Shown: positions 53,897 to 64,000, numbered from the stretch's first letter. The stretch is 64,000 bases of DNA from Sarocladium kiliense (GCA_030734395.1 JAUZTG010000042.1:1798001-1862000), one strand, 5' to 3'. Notes: generated from the sequence alone by a model not told the origin. Program-made: numbers and translations.

Positions 53897-54279
53897 GTCG
53901 ATTGCATAATAGATGATAGTGTCCAACTCAGCTGCAAACATCTTTACCAGGCGAAATTGACTTACTCGTGAGCGACCAACAAATACTACCTTCTTGAGAA
54001 GAATCCATGGTTCTTAGTGATTCGCGCATTTCCCGGTCCATTGAACAAACGGTCAAGCTCAGAAGGAGGGGCATGTGCTGGTCGACTGTCGCCCTGTGCG
54101 GAGAAATGGTGGTGTCCACTGTAGGTCATCCGTGGCAGCGAGATCGCCGTAATACTGTCGGTATATGTTATCGTCGTGGCATGTCAGAATTCGTCAAGAA
54201 ATAGGACTACAACGTCTTTGACCAATCGATCCCGAATCATACTTTGTGTCGTTCGTCGGTCGCCCACCGTCTTCTCACA
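53897..54279. other. Intergenic, promoter of the second SDR
   Basis: 383 bp between two plus-strand genes, containing a CCG-N9-CGG element. No other feature seen. Confidence 0.5.
54147..54161. promoter_or_regulatory. CCG-N9-CGG everted half-sites upstream of the second SDR
   Basis: CCGTAATACTGTCGG, 119-133 bp upstream of ATG 54280. Everted CGG triplets are used by some Zn2Cys6 factors. This is one of several triplet arrangements in the cluster and is a weak candidate. Confidence 0.28.
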
Positions 54280-55166
54280 ATGGTTCTCGCCGCACACCCA
54301 AATCCAACAAGCCCCGTGCTGTCGCATTTCTCACTCGATGGCAAGACAGCACTCGTAACCGGAGGCTCCAGAGGAATTGGTCTTGAGGTCGTTCGTGGTC
54401 TGCTTGAAGCTGGCGCATCAGTTGCATTCACATACTCCAGTACCAAATCCGACGAGATCACATCTTTGGTTGCCTCTCTTTCGCAAGACCATGCCGGCAA
54501 GACCGTCAAAGCCTACCAGTGCAACGTCACTGACTGCTCTGCCGTGAACTCAGTCATGCAAAAAGCTGCCAACGAGATCGGTGGAGGCAGCTTAGACATT
54601 GTCGTGGCCAATGCTGGCATTGCAGACCACATCCCTGCCGAGGACTACCCGGAGGAGAAGTTCCGGCAGATGCTCGATGTGAACATGAACGGCGCATTCT
54701 GGACAGCGCAAGCGGCAGCACGAGTGATGAAGGGCCGGAAAACTCGAGGAAGCATCATCTTCACCGCAAGCGTAAGCGGCATATTGGTCAACGTGCCACA
54801 GACACAGGCGGCATACAACGCATCCAAGGCTGGCTTAATACACCTAGCCAAGAGCCTGGCGGTGGAGTGGACCGATTTCGCACGCGTCAACTGCGTCTCG
54901 CCCGTGAGTTCACCATGTTGAAAGAATGGAGAGGTAGCAATGCACCGAGTTCAAGGCTAATGTGTCATCGGTAGGGCTTCATCGCGACAGAAATGCTGGA
55001 CGTGCATCCGAAGGAGTGGCGAGACAAGTGGTTCTCAATGATCCCAGGAGCCCGTCTGTGTCTGGCACCAGAACTCAAGGGATCATACGTGTACCTAGCA
55101 AGCGATGCTAGCAGCTACATGACAGGCGCCAACCTCGTGATCGATGGAGGATACACGCTGCCATAA
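54280..55166 (+). CDS. Short-chain dehydrogenase/reductase (mannitol/arabinitol/xylulose type), 271 aa
   Basis: Classical SDR. Exon 1 is 54280..54903, the intron is 54904..54974 (GTGAGT...CGGTAG) and exon 2 is 54975..55166. Motifs are TGGSRGIGLEVV, NAGIADHIPAE, Ser in FTASVSG, the catalytic YNASK and SPGFIATEM after the splice. The end is LVIDGGYTLP. The pattern and length fit fungal NADP-mannitol dehydrogenase, D-arabinitol dehydrogenase and L-xylulose reductase. It is only distantly similar to the SDR at 50359, so it is not a recent duplicate and probably catalyses a different step. It is the last gene of the polyol cluster. Confidence 0.92.
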
Positions 55167-55493
55167 GCTGTTTATGCCGTGAACGGTTGCCACCACTTTG
55201 GTTGCGTCGATTAGAAAGTGACTCGTCCTGAATGAACAAATGATGAAAGCCAAGTCCTTGTCCATGCACTTTTACAGGCCAAATGGATGCGTAGCCCTGT
55301 CGCTGGCTGACCATCGTGTGCCAAACCAACCAATGACAGGCAATCACCATGGTTGCCGAGACTCTGGGGGAGATGCTTAACCGAGCTTAGAAAGCTTCGG
55401 CAAAGCAACGTCACTACGACGCACTGTCTCTGGCGTCTGGGTGGTCTCCTCCCTTCGCCCGGCCGCCGGAACAACCGAGCGGTGCCGGGCGGC

Positions 55494-55505
55494 GGGTTAG
55501 GGTTA
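55494..55505 (+). promoter_or_regulatory. Telomere-like motif GGGTTAGGGTTA
   Basis: Two tandem TTAGGG-type units about 750 bp upstream of ach1. Such motifs are bound by Tbf1/Teb1-type Myb proteins in fungal promoters. Two units can also occur by chance. Confidence 0.3.
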
Positions 55506-56227
55506 CACGGGGAAACGGAATTGGCTCAATTAGGCAAGTAAACACTTTGAAGGCTAAAAGAGCTTGGCTTTGATGAACGAGACGTGAGTATGTGTCGTGG
55601 ATATCGAAATCCAAGTGATTTAAATGCTGATCGAAGTCGACTTGCATCCTATCACGGTCATGCCATCGTCGATGGGCTCATCCCTCGTCACGACTGGCTG
55701 GTGGAGACCAGGGAGGTGGCAGAGCTTATCCTGCCTCCCAGGCTGTGGATGTCACAATGGGACTATGCCTACGCCGGCCCCTAGTCATGCCATGCCATCC
55801 CTCTCAGCCTGCTGCACCTTGCTGTCACTGCCCAGCCATGGTTCCCACTAAATGGCCTTCGCTCAGGCACCGAATGGCGTTAGAGGGGGGACTAAATTCG
55901 GTAACGGCAGCAATTGGGGTTCCAGACACCGAAGATCCTTGCGTCAGTCCGGCTGTCTACTTCTTTCTTTCCCTTTCCTCTACAACTTAAGCCGACCACA
56001 CCATTGCTTCTCCATCGTGAGTCTTGCTCCGGTCTTGATTTGCGCATTTTCCTGCTTCAACACTCTACCTACACTCCTTCAACAGCTATTAGCATCCTAC
56101 AGCGCCCACCGCCTGGAGCTGTGATCGTGACCAGGGGCTTAATTGCCTGTCGCTTTCTTCGCTTGTCACCTCTTGGTTCTGCCCTTCCCTTTCCTCGGCA
56201 TTAGACCTCCGTCCTCGACACGACGCG

Positions 56228-56250
56228 ACACAACACAACACAACACAAAA
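56228..56250 (+). repeat. ACAAC simple repeat in the ach1 leader
   Basis: Repeated ACAAC/ACACA units end a few bases before the ATG at 56258. A-rich unstructured leaders like this are common upstream of strongly translated fungal genes. Confidence 0.6.
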
Positions 56251-56257
56251 TCACACA

Positions 56258-57980
56258 ATGGCTTCTCCCGTTGCCTCCGCGGCGCTCAAGCAGCGTATTC
56301 GCAACCCTGCACTTCTGAAGAAGCTTTGCAAGCCTGAGGATCTTATGCAGCACTTCCCCAATGGATCCTACATTGGCTGGTCCGGCTTCACCGGTGTCGG
56401 TTACCCGAAGTAAGCCACCCAAATTGTTGACTGCAGCCAAGGCGACAAGCGATTGTCTTGGGAGATAGCCAGGTTGCTGACAAAATGAAAATAGAAAAAT
56501 GCCTACCTTCATGGCCGATCACGTCGAGCAGAACAACCTCCAGGGCAAGCTGAAGTACTCGCTCTTTGTGGGCGCATCGTCTGGTGCTGAGACGGAGAAC
56601 CGATGGGCGCAGTTGGATATGATCGACCGCCGAAGCCCTCACCAGGTCGGCAAGCAGATCTCAAAGGGCATCAACGAGGGTCGCATCAACTTCTTTGACA
56701 AGCATCTTTCCATGTTCCCTGTCGATCTCGTCTACGTAAGTCGAATTTTGGTCACTTCTCAATTGGAGTCCAGTACTGACAGCAACCTTCAGGGTTACTA
56801 CACCAAGGACCGTCCCAACAACATGCTCGACGTCACTGTCGTCGAGGCAACTGACATCAAGGAGGACGGCAGCATCGTCCCCGGTGCCTCAGTTGGCGCA
56901 ACCCCCGAGCTCATGCAGATGTCCAACAAGATCATCATTGAGGTCAACACCGCCATCCCCTCCTTCGACGGTCTCCACGACATCACTGGAACCGATCTCC
57001 CTCCTCACCGCAAGCCTATCCAGATCACCGACGTCCAGGACCGGATTGGCAGCACTTCGATCAAGGTCGACCCCTCAAAGATTGTCGGAGTTATCGAGTC
57101 CGACTACCAGGACGCCACTCTCCCCAACACCGAGGCCGATGAGGCTTCCTTCCGCATTGCCGGTCACCTGATTGAGTTCCTTGAGCACGAAGTCACCCAC
57201 GGCCGTCTTCCTAAGAACCTTCTTCCTCTCCAGAGCGGCATTGGCAACGTCGCCAACGCCATCATTGGTGGTCTTAACAACTCCAACTTCAAGAACCTCA
57301 CCGTCTGGACTGAGGTTATCCAGGACACTTTCCTCGACCTCTTCGACTCTGGCCGTCTCGACTACGCCACTGCCACCTCCATCCGCTTCTCTCCCGACGG
57401 CTTCAAGCGCTTCTACGACAACTGGGAGGCTTACTACAACAAGCTCCTCCTCCGCAGCCAGTCCGTCTCCAACTCTCCCGAGATTATCCGCCGTCTCGGT
57501 GTCATCGGCATGAACACCCCCGTCGAGGTCGATATTTACGCCCACGCCAACTCTACCTGTGTCATGGGCTCCCGCATGCTCAACGGCCTCGGTGGCTCCG
57601 CTGACTTCCTCCGCTCCTCCAAGTACTCCATCATGCACACTCCCTCCACCCGCCCCTCCAAGACCGATCCCCATGGAGTCTCCTGCATTGTCCCCATGTG
57701 CACCCACATCGATCAGACCGAGCACGATCTCGACGTCATCGTTACCGAGCAGGGTCTCGCTGATGTTCGCGGTCTCAGCCCTAGGGAGAGGGCTCGCCTT
57801 ATTATCAGCAAGTGCGCGCACCCCGTTTACCAGCCTATCCTGAAGCACTACTTCGAGAAGGCCGAGAGCGATTGCCTGAGGAAGGGTATGGGTCACGAGC
57901 CCCATCTCCTCTTCAACAGCTTTGATCTGCACAAGGCGCTTGTGGAGGAGGGTAGCATGCAGAAGGTTAAGCCATGGTAA
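56258..57980 (+). CDS. ach1: Acetyl-CoA hydrolase / CoA-transferase Ach1, 526 aa
   Basis: Mitochondrial CoA-transferase that moves CoA between acyl-CoAs and succinate or acetate, detoxifying propionyl-CoA or acetate. Exons are 56258..56409, 56495..56735 and 56793..57980. The second intron (57 nt) is stop-free and a multiple of three; it is removed because VDLVY-GYYTKDRP is the conserved join. Motifs are GWSGFTGVGYPKKMP, SLFVGASSGAETENRW, LPLQSGIGNVANA with the CoA-transferase Glu in NLTVWTEVIQDTFLDL (quoted as NLTVWTEVIQ), NSTCVMGSRMLNGLGGSADF, and IVTEQGLADVRGLSPRERA. The length equals the usual 526 residues of fungal Ach1. Strong codon bias (C-ending codons) points to high expression. Confidence 0.97.
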
Positions 57981-58304
57981 ATAGCACGTCTTTTTCCTTT
58001 ACATTAGTAAAATACATTACATTAGGCTCTCAATTTGAGTCGCATACATACGCCATGTTGCTTATGCCGTGAGGCGGCGTCTAAGTTGGTTTGGCTCAGC
58101 TTAGCTCATGCTGTGAGCATTGCACCTCAACATCCCAGGCGGTCAGGCGCCTATCTGAGGAGACTTGATGTTTCCTGAAGTCTTCCCACACCAGGGGGAC
58201 ACGAGAAGAAACATTCTATTCCATGGATGGCCAGGAACTTCTGATTATTTACCCTCACTGGCTGGTGTTCGCTGCTAGATCTCGAAGCGGCCCCCAGCCA
58301 CCTT
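57981..58304. other. Convergent 3' regions
   Basis: Space between ach1 and the small Cys-rich frame. Nothing distinctive seen. Confidence 0.5.
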
Positions 58305-58628
58305 TCAATTGGTGAGCTTCAGTGCAAGGCACGATCCGTCCGTACAACAAATACATATATCAGTAACAACCCAACCATCTTCGTCAACTGAGTTTCGGTC
58401 AGGGCATAGTTGGGGTTTAATGCTCGGATCATATTGCGCCTTTGCACATGGCTGGATCTCTTGGAACATGCATGGTCCCGACTCCCTCACTAAAGGATGG
58501 GTTTGCACATCAAAGCCCCAGCGATCTTTTGCGATGACACGGAAATCCCGACCCAGGTTGATGAAAACGTGGCATTGTTCCTTGAAGGGACAGGCACAGG
58601 CCAGCCTGACCATACGAAAGGTACACAT
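58305..58628 (-). CDS. Possible small Cys-rich protein, 107 aa
   Basis: ATG-started frame with ten cysteines, beginning MCTFRMVRLACACPF. It includes RDFRVIAKDRWGFDV, GPCMFQEIQPC and a terminal CICCTDGSC. The MC start, lack of signal peptide and Cys pairs recall the small proteins at 18204 and 18770, but the spacing differs and homology is not claimed. A TATA-like ACATAAG lies about 70 nt upstream. The frame has sensible codon composition and no obvious competing gene on the other strand. It could still be a chance frame. Confidence 0.42.
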   Translation of the reverse strand: MCTFRMVRLACACPFKEQCHVFINLGRDFRVIAKDRWGFDVQTHPLVRESGPCMFQEIQPCAKAQYDPSIKPQLCPDRNSVDEDGWVVTDICICCTDGSCLALKLTN

Positions 58629-59328
58629 TGGTGTACGAATTTCTCTATCTTCTCAGGGCAATGGTGCAAAGCCGCAGACTCTATTCTTGTGGCGCTTATG
58701 TAGTGCCAAATGATGACCCAAGCTCATGGCAAAGTCCAAGCGCGCAGGAATATATGTCTCTATCAGTAGCTTCTAACGCTGACCGGCTTCTTTCCAGTCA
58801 CTGTGACAGCCATGCTTCCCAAATGGATGCCGTAGCAGACGTGAATCAAACTAGCATAGCTTTGAATGGCTGTTACAAGTCATTCCCACGCATAGGAACA
58901 GAACGGTCCGCGATGAGGGCACCAAGCTCCAGAGTACTAACGCAAGTGATGGAGTACGGCAACGGCACATCTTCACGTGATTGTTGGCGAGATTTGGCGT
59001 AAAGGCTGCTGAAGCCTTTGCCGAAGAAAGTTGGGGGTTCATCACGATCGGTGAAGCCGCATCGTGCAGAATATCGAGTCAATCGTACATTTAGACACAC
59101 CGATCACGTCAACAGAGCACATTGGTGGAGAGAACGGGCAACATCTTTGCGGCTTACATTGTAAGCACGCAAAAGGCAGATGATCCATTGCAAAAGGGTC
59201 TCTCCATGCTCTGCAAACCTTTGCTCATCTGCTGTTGAAGAACCGGTGGGACTCATGAAATCATTTTCTATGCCTGGTACCAAATCATGTCTATTTCTTT
59301 TTCGACACCTTCAAACCGATTGCGATTT
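58629..59328. other. Intergenic, no gene supported
   Basis: 700 bp between two minus-strand genes. Short minus-strand frames around 58851-59100 start at GTG or CTG and have no motif. Confidence 0.5.
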
Positions 59329-60232
59329 TTATTTTCCAAGGGACTCTCCCAGCTCAGCACCCCTCTCTGCTGCAGCCTTGACGCCAGCGTCAATGATCTG
59401 ATCGAGGTTGAGCTTCTTAAATGTCTCGAGCGCGGCGTGTGTGGTTCCGTTGGGGCTGGTGACGGAGGTACGGAGCTGCGATGGTGAGTCGGCAGAGTCG
59501 ACAAGCATCTTGCCAGCACCGGCGCAAGTCTGGGTCGCAAGGCGGGTGGCCACATCCTCAGGAAGGCCAAGGGCGGTAGCGCTGGCGATGAGGTGCTCGA
59601 CGATGGCGAAGAAGTAGGCGGGACCGGATCCTGTTATGACAGTTAGCTATTTGTGATATCTTGGCATGCTTGCGCGACTTACCTGACAAGCCGGTAACAA
59701 CGTCGAGAAGCTCCTCCTTGTTCACCCACTCAACAGCCTTTGCGATGCTCCTGAGCAGAGTATCGAGACGCTTCTTGTGGTCGTCGGTAACGTCGTCGCT
59801 AGCGAATAGGCCGACAGCACCCTCGCCAACCAGGGCAGGGGTGTTCGGCATGGCCCTCACAGTTGGCGCAGTCTTGCCATCATCGGTCTTGGTCCAGTTC
59901 TTCAGGCTGCCCAGAGTGATACCGGCGGCAATGCTGAGGATGATTGGCAGAGAGGTGCGGTGGCCCCAGACAGAGCGCATCTCCTCGCAGACTGCCTTGC
60001 AGACCTGAGGCTTCACGGCAATGATGACAATGTCGGCGTCACGGGCAGCCTCAAGGTTGTCGGTAGTGGTCGGGACACCGAGGTTGGCGACCTTGTTGCG
60101 GTTGACCTCCCAAGGCTCGGAGACAATGATTGACTCCTTGGAGAGACCCTGAGAGACAAGGCCACTGATGATAGCAAAGGCCATGTTGCCGCCGCCAATG
60201 AAGGCGAGCTTGTTACCTTCGAGCTGAGACAT
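59329..60232 (-). CDS. pro3: Pyrroline-5-carboxylate reductase, 283 aa
   Basis: Last step of proline synthesis: NAD(P)H reduction of pyrroline-5-carboxylate, in the cytosol. Exon 1 is 60232..59683, the intron is 59682..59631 (GTAAGT...AACAG) and exon 2 is 59630..59329. Motifs are LAFIGGGNMAFAIISGL (cofactor loop), VIIAVKPQ, ILSIAAGI, RAMPNTPALVGEGA, then DVVTGLSGSGPAYFF across the splice, and TCAGAGKML, TSPNGTTHAALE near the end. These include the P5CR family signature (quoted in parts). Length matches fungal Pro3. Divergence from neighbours is normal; no odd residues noted. Confidence 0.97.
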
Positions 60233-60613
60233 GATGTGCGGTTTGTGTAGTAGGTTTATGGGTATTGAATTGGCCCTGTGAGTTCGTTTCGCTGAGGATT
60301 GATGTTGGAATTGAGTTGGTAACAGCTTCGAGTTTTCACGAGCGCAGATTGAGGCCCTTGTGTCGTGCCACGGCTGGTTATGACGAAGATGGTGGGGCAG
60401 AGAAAACGGCGGAGCGGGCACCATCGCGGGGCAGTGGAGGGGCCGACCATCGGAGGAGGGGTCAGGGTCTAGGGTTGGTGGCTGGAAGAGGCACAAGGAC
60501 CAGCCAAGGACCAGCTCAGATGTGGCGTATTACGGCAGCAGGAGGATTTGCTGATTGCTTTATTGGTCGCTACTTTATTTAGGTACTGTATAAAAACATA
60601 CGTATGTCGAGTC
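60233..60613. other. Intergenic, promoter of the P5C reductase gene
   Basis: 381 bp between two minus-strand genes, no further feature seen. Confidence 0.5.
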
Positions 60614-61501
60614 TTAGTGGTCGTTGCGCTTCAGGTACGGGCTGGCAGCAGCGAGGACCGCCTTGTGAAGCTCAGCATCGCCAGTGGCATCAAGCAGCGG
60701 GCCAAACCACTCCGGGTTTGCGCGCTGAATGAAGACAAGGAAGCCAACCCACTGGAAGTCAGCGTAGATGGGGTTCTTTCCCTCCAGGAAGGGCCCATCG
60801 CTGTTCTCCTTGTACAACGCAGTTATCTTCTGGAGGTTCTCCTTTGCAGCATCAATCGCGCCCTGACCACCCTTGTCCTTCGCGAATTGGTCACAAGGCA
60901 TGCCGACAATCTTGGCGCGGTCCTCATACCAGTAATCGACGCTGGGCGGGTTGAGCACCTTCTTTGGGAGTTCATCGATGAAGAGGCCGAAAGTTGCGCC
61001 GGTAAGAGGACTGACGAACTCCTCAATCTTGGCCTGGTAAGGTGAGTCGAGGCGAGCCGACGGCTCCGGGTAGCGAGACTCGATAGCCTCGGCAATCTTC
61101 TTAGAGTCCATCACCCAGGTGTTGTCGGGGAACTTGACAGTTGGGATGGTGTAGGGCCAGCCACCCTCGTTGGGAGTGACACTTCCTTATTGTTAGAAAG
61201 AGAGCTCGCCAGTGAGATAGTTCAAATGCTTACTGGTCCTTGACGGTGTTCTTGATATCCGGGTACTCAACCTATTCTGTGTAAGAGACTTGTTACTGGT
61301 CGTGGAGGTACTGGTGTCCTTACCCATTGAGTCTCGTAGTCAATGCCCTTGAAGTTCAGGAGCATGCGAGCTAGAGAACGCCTCCTTAGCTAGGAACGAA
61401 GCAAGTGATAGCCGCGTTGACTTACTCTTCCAAGGGTTCAGGGACCATGTGCTGCAGGGTGGCCTACTAGGCAAATCGAAGAAAGTGACCTTCTCAGACA
61501 T
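60614..61501 (-). CDS. Glutathione S-transferase-like protein, fungal etherase-related (Fua/UstS) type, 242 aa
   Basis: Thioredoxin-fold plus all-helical GST. Four exons fit: 61501..61426, 61370..61324, 61271..61234 and 61181..60614. The joins read SLNPWK-TRMLLNFKGIDYETQW-VEYPDIKNTVKDH-VTPNEGGWPYTIPTV (quoted by exon). The last acceptor is GGAAG, a weak site chosen because it alone keeps frame into the conserved PYTIPTV cis-Pro loop. SLNPWKTRM and VEYPDI are features of the fungal GSTFuA/LigE-like and UstS groups. After the loop, VMDSKKIAEAIE is the glutathione gamma-Glu binding segment. The C-terminal domain contains PIYADFQWVGFLVF. The catalytic residue of this class is usually a Ser near the N-terminus; here S17/S20 are candidates. 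Confidence 0.88.
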
Positions 61502-62170
61502 GATGACAGTGGCTTGCTATGACACGACAACGCTGCAAAGAGACCAAATGAATCGCCTTGAGCAATGACCAACCTGTTTCACCTGCGGGGACGGCTTCGC
61601 TTAAATACTCACAATTATCGTGACACACAACGTTATTCCCTTGGCCCGTCACCGAGGTACGGGTCCACTACGATTCAGCTCTATGGGACATTTGCGGTGG
61701 ACAGTCGTCATACATTGCTTCGGCATCGCAGCTACGGAAAGCTTAGGTGTGTTGCTCACATCTCGATTCCAACATCTATCTCCCTACCTGTAGGTCAATT
61801 TCTTGCAATAGGCAGCCAATTGCTCCTCCGCTTAAGCCTCCTCAAGCCTCCCGATCCGGGCTTGAGGACGCTTCGCTCATAGGAGGGGTTCTATCACCAA
61901 AGTCTAGAAAGCGGTAGCTCCAAACACTGTGGATATGAAGTGGCGACACCAACAGCGATAGCGAAGAAATGGTACTAAATGCAGGACGACTTGGGGAAAA
62001 GCTTTTCCCCTGTGGCTTAGCGCCTCCTCCCTTCACAATAAATAGCCAATCTTGGGCATTTGTAAGTTGGGGAGACATGCCAAATATAGTATTCTCATGA
62101 ACAACGTGAAAGACAACTTCAATTCTCCAAGACTCTGTCTCTAAACGGTACAATTATACAGCGCAACGGA
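61502..62170. other. Divergent promoter region, no gene supported
   Basis: 669 bp between the GST and an SDR gene. A minus-strand frame at 61842..62153 starts at TTG and is not believed. Confidence 0.5.
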
Positions 62171-63102
62171 ATGGCTCCACTTTGGCTGGTTACTGGTGCC
62201 TCCACTGGCTTTGGCTATCATCTGTGTCTCCAAGCTCTCGCTACAGGCCACAGAGTGATCGGCTCGGTCCGCAGCAAGGAGAGGGCCCACGAGGCTGTGG
62301 CCGCAATCGAGAAGGCCGGAGGACATGTGATCGAATTGGACAACACGTGGGGTTTAGACAGGATACGAAAGACCGTGGAAGACTCGATGTTGACTTATGG
62401 CGAAATCGACGTTCTAGTTAACAATGCGGGAGGTCCGATTACGAGTTCGCTGGAGAATTTCACGTAAATAATCGAGGCATGCGCAAGACGACCTAGGCAT
62501 GATGGCTGACTCAGTACAGTGAAGCAAAGTCTCGCGAACAAATGGAGATCAACTTCTTTGGTCCCCTGTTCACCATGCAGTCTGTTCTGCCTTCAATGCG
62601 CAAGCGACGATCAGGAACCATCATCAACCTCACCTCTGCATCTGGTCAATTCTCCGTCCCGTCTGGTGCCCTTTACTCCGCCTCGAAATTCGCACTTGAG
62701 GGTGCCACCGAGGGACTTGTCGCCGAGACGGCAGAGTTCGAAATCACCTCGCTTATTGTCCAACCAGGCGCCTTCAGGACCAACTTTTTTGGAGGCATGA
62801 GCAGCGGAGGCGAGCTCGCTGATGACTACAAGACTGGCGCGGTTGGCAAGACCCTGGCTGTCTTTGACAAGTCGCACGGAAAGCAAGCGGGAGATCCGGC
62901 TAAGGCCGCTAAACGAGTCGTTGAGTTCGTGGCTGGAGAAGGTATGGGAGGTAAATTGAAGGGCAAGGTTCTCAGGATGCTCTTGGGCCCTGATTGTTTC
63001 CAGACCCTGGACGGGAAGACAAAGAAGTTCAGGGAAGATGTTCTGTTAAGCGAGGAGGTGGCCAAGAGCACGGATTTCTCTGCTGAAGAGTCGCGACTCT
63101 GA
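62171..63102 (+). CDS. Short-chain dehydrogenase/reductase (retinol-dehydrogenase-like), 291 aa
   Basis: Exon 1 is 62171..62463, the intron is 62464..62519 (GTAAAT...TACAG) and exon 2 is 62520..63102. It starts directly at the cofactor fold: PLWLVTGASTGFGYHL. SVRSKERAHEAV follows, where Arg/Ser after the second strand suggests NADPH. Then come NNAGG, the Ser in NLTSASGQFSVPSG, the catalytic YSASK, VQPGAFRTNFF, and a C-terminal extension with CFQTLDGKTKKFRED. This pattern matches fungal SDRs related to 17-beta-HSD/retinol dehydrogenases, common beside secondary-metabolite or detoxification genes. The donor GTAAAT is slightly unusual. Substrate unknown. Confidence 0.92.
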
Positions 63103-63508
63103 ACAGAGGGCCATTTGCTCTTGAAGGATTACAATCGGCAATTGATGTACCCAAGACCCCCAACAACTCTGTTCCATAAATGTGTAGACTAATGCATGTG
63201 GGTTATGAAGGTGTCGTGTCATTGACCCTTTGCGGCAGTCAGATGACTGAGAAGCGCATGAAAAACAATGAAATAAGAGATTTTTCCCTACAGGAATGAG
63301 ATTGACTTTCGAGCGTCACCTCATGAGTCACTTTGTGTATGCCTCGATTATAGGGCTGTCATGATGACTGCGCCGGGTAGATCCGGGTTCCATCATGGCA
63401 GGGGACCTGATCGACCTGCTGTGCCTCAAAAACAGCTGTGTTGCGACAACATCGACAGCAGAGTGATCATTATTATTCTTCTTCCTCCCAACAGCTACCA
63501 TTCAAACC
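63103..63508. other. Intergenic, no gene supported
   Basis: 406 bp between two plus-strand genes. Nothing distinctive seen. Confidence 0.5.
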
Positions 63509-63844
63509 ATGCTGCGAACTTTGAGACACCCGCCTCGCGCTTTCGCATTGCCGGCAACATCCTTGACAGCGCATGGCCGCTCTGCAACACCACAATGGAT
63601 CGCCGCGAGGCTGTCAACACAAGCGCCCAGGCGCAATAAGCAACAACAAACAAAGCAGGATCCAAAGCCCAATCCTGCGCAGCAAGACCTTCCAGCTTTC
63701 AGTCTCGAGGGGCTCGGCGTGAGCCGCAATATGAGGATCTTCCTCTTTACGTTATTGGGCATCTACGGTACAATTGAAACCTGGTTCTACTGCAAGTGGA
63801 TATATCAGTGGTGGTATGGCGAGAAGATCAAGTCAGCGGAATGA
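63509..63844 (+). CDS. Small mitochondrial membrane protein, 111 aa
   Basis: Intronless frame from ATG 63509. The first 45 residues are Arg/Ser/Ala-rich with no acidic residue (MLRTLRHPPRAFALP...), a strong mitochondrial presequence. A polar Q/K/P linker follows, then one membrane helix (MRIFLFTLLGIYGTIETWFYC) with an aromatic WIYQWWYG end and a short basic tail. This single-pass inner-membrane layout resembles small respiratory-chain assembly or accessory proteins. I do not assign it to a named family. Confidence 0.75.
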   Translation: MLRTLRHPPRAFALPATSLTAHGRSATPQWIAARLSTQAPRRNKQQQTKQDPKPNPAQQDLPAFSLEGLGVSRNMRIFLFTLLGIYGTIETWFYCKWIYQWWYGEKIKSAE

Positions 63845-64000
63845 TCAGAAGGCATGCACCACATGAACAGATCAGGTGTGGGAGATTGCGGAATGTATCA
63901 TCATGATGGGGAACCCAACTCTTGTATTTTTATGAGCCAACTCCATCGCTTAAAACTCGTCATTCATTATTTTGGCGTCGCATAGACGCGAAGAGAAACC

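Larger units (their letters stand above)
55167..56257. other. Intergenic, promoter and pyrimidine-rich leader of ach1
   Basis: About 1.1 kb. Contains a short telomere-like motif (55494..55505), a long CT-rich stretch (55930-56210) typical of highly expressed fungal promoters, and an ACAAC-type simple repeat just before the ATG. No gene seen. Confidence 0.5.

Noticed and set aside
57075..57932. 285-codon antisense frame inside ach1
   Set aside because: Exact shadow of the strongly codon-biased ach1 exon 3 (GAG/GTC-rich coding strand), with no independent signal.
1..64000. CRISPR arrays, rRNA genes, complete transposons
   Set aside because: No regular spacer repeats, rRNA sequence, reverse transcriptase, integrase or transposase motif, or long terminal repeats were seen; the organism is eukaryotic.

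Overview
This 64 kb window comes from a filamentous ascomycete (Pezizomycotina-type) nuclear genome. Most genes are broken by short introns of about 48-65 nt with GT...AG ends and CTAAC/CTGAC-like branch sites. The gene content is typical of moulds: Zn2Cys6 regulators, MFS carriers, P450s, an NRPS-like enzyme, an ENA-type cation ATPase, a peroxin with dysferlin repeats, and Ach1. The species cannot be fixed from sequence alone. All exon joins were worked out by hand from reading frame, splice signals and recalled family motifs, with no database search.

Layout. 1-5 kb: a truncated secreted GMC oxidoreductase and two unrecognised proteins. 5.5-12.8 kb: a CYP52-type P450 divergent from a one-module A-T-C NRPS-like enzyme, a candidate small lipid/acyl metabolite locus. 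13-29 kb: mostly core genes (Ser/Pro-rich tail-anchored protein, Pex30-like peroxin, GNAT, nuclear basic protein, ENA P-type ATPase, basic nuclear coiled-coil protein, DPM3). This stretch also holds three copies of a small Cys-rich protein family, one of them a two-exon copy on the opposite strand. 30-32 kb: an MFS sugar porter. 34-41.3 kb: a probable catabolic cluster with a P450 BM3-like haem domain, a Dal5-family permease, a fumarylacetoacetase-fold enzyme and a Zn2Cys6 regulator. 45-55.2 kb: a six-gene polyol/pentose-type cluster with a Zn2Cys6 regulator, sugar porter, SDR, P-loop kinase, zinc polyol dehydrogenase and second SDR. 56-64 kb: core genes (Ach1 CoA-transferase, pyrroline-5-carboxylate reductase, Fua-type GST, an SDR and a small mitochondrial membrane protein).

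How they may work together. The 45-55 kb genes supply uptake, alcohol-to-ketose oxidation, ketose/alcohol interconversion, a sugar-type kinase and a dedicated regulator, which together suggest a complete catabolic route for a sugar alcohol or rare sugar. A perfect 16-bp palindrome lies in the kinase/dehydrogenase divergent promoter. The 34-41 kb genes suggest import of a small organic anion, oxidation by a P450, and C-C hydrolysis or isomerisation by an FAH-fold enzyme. The NRPS-like enzyme has an acyl-ligase-like A4 region and a fungal terminal-type condensation motif (SHxxxD) and sits beside a fatty-acid-hydroxylase-type P450. These pathway assignments are inference from context; the individual enzyme families are much firmer.
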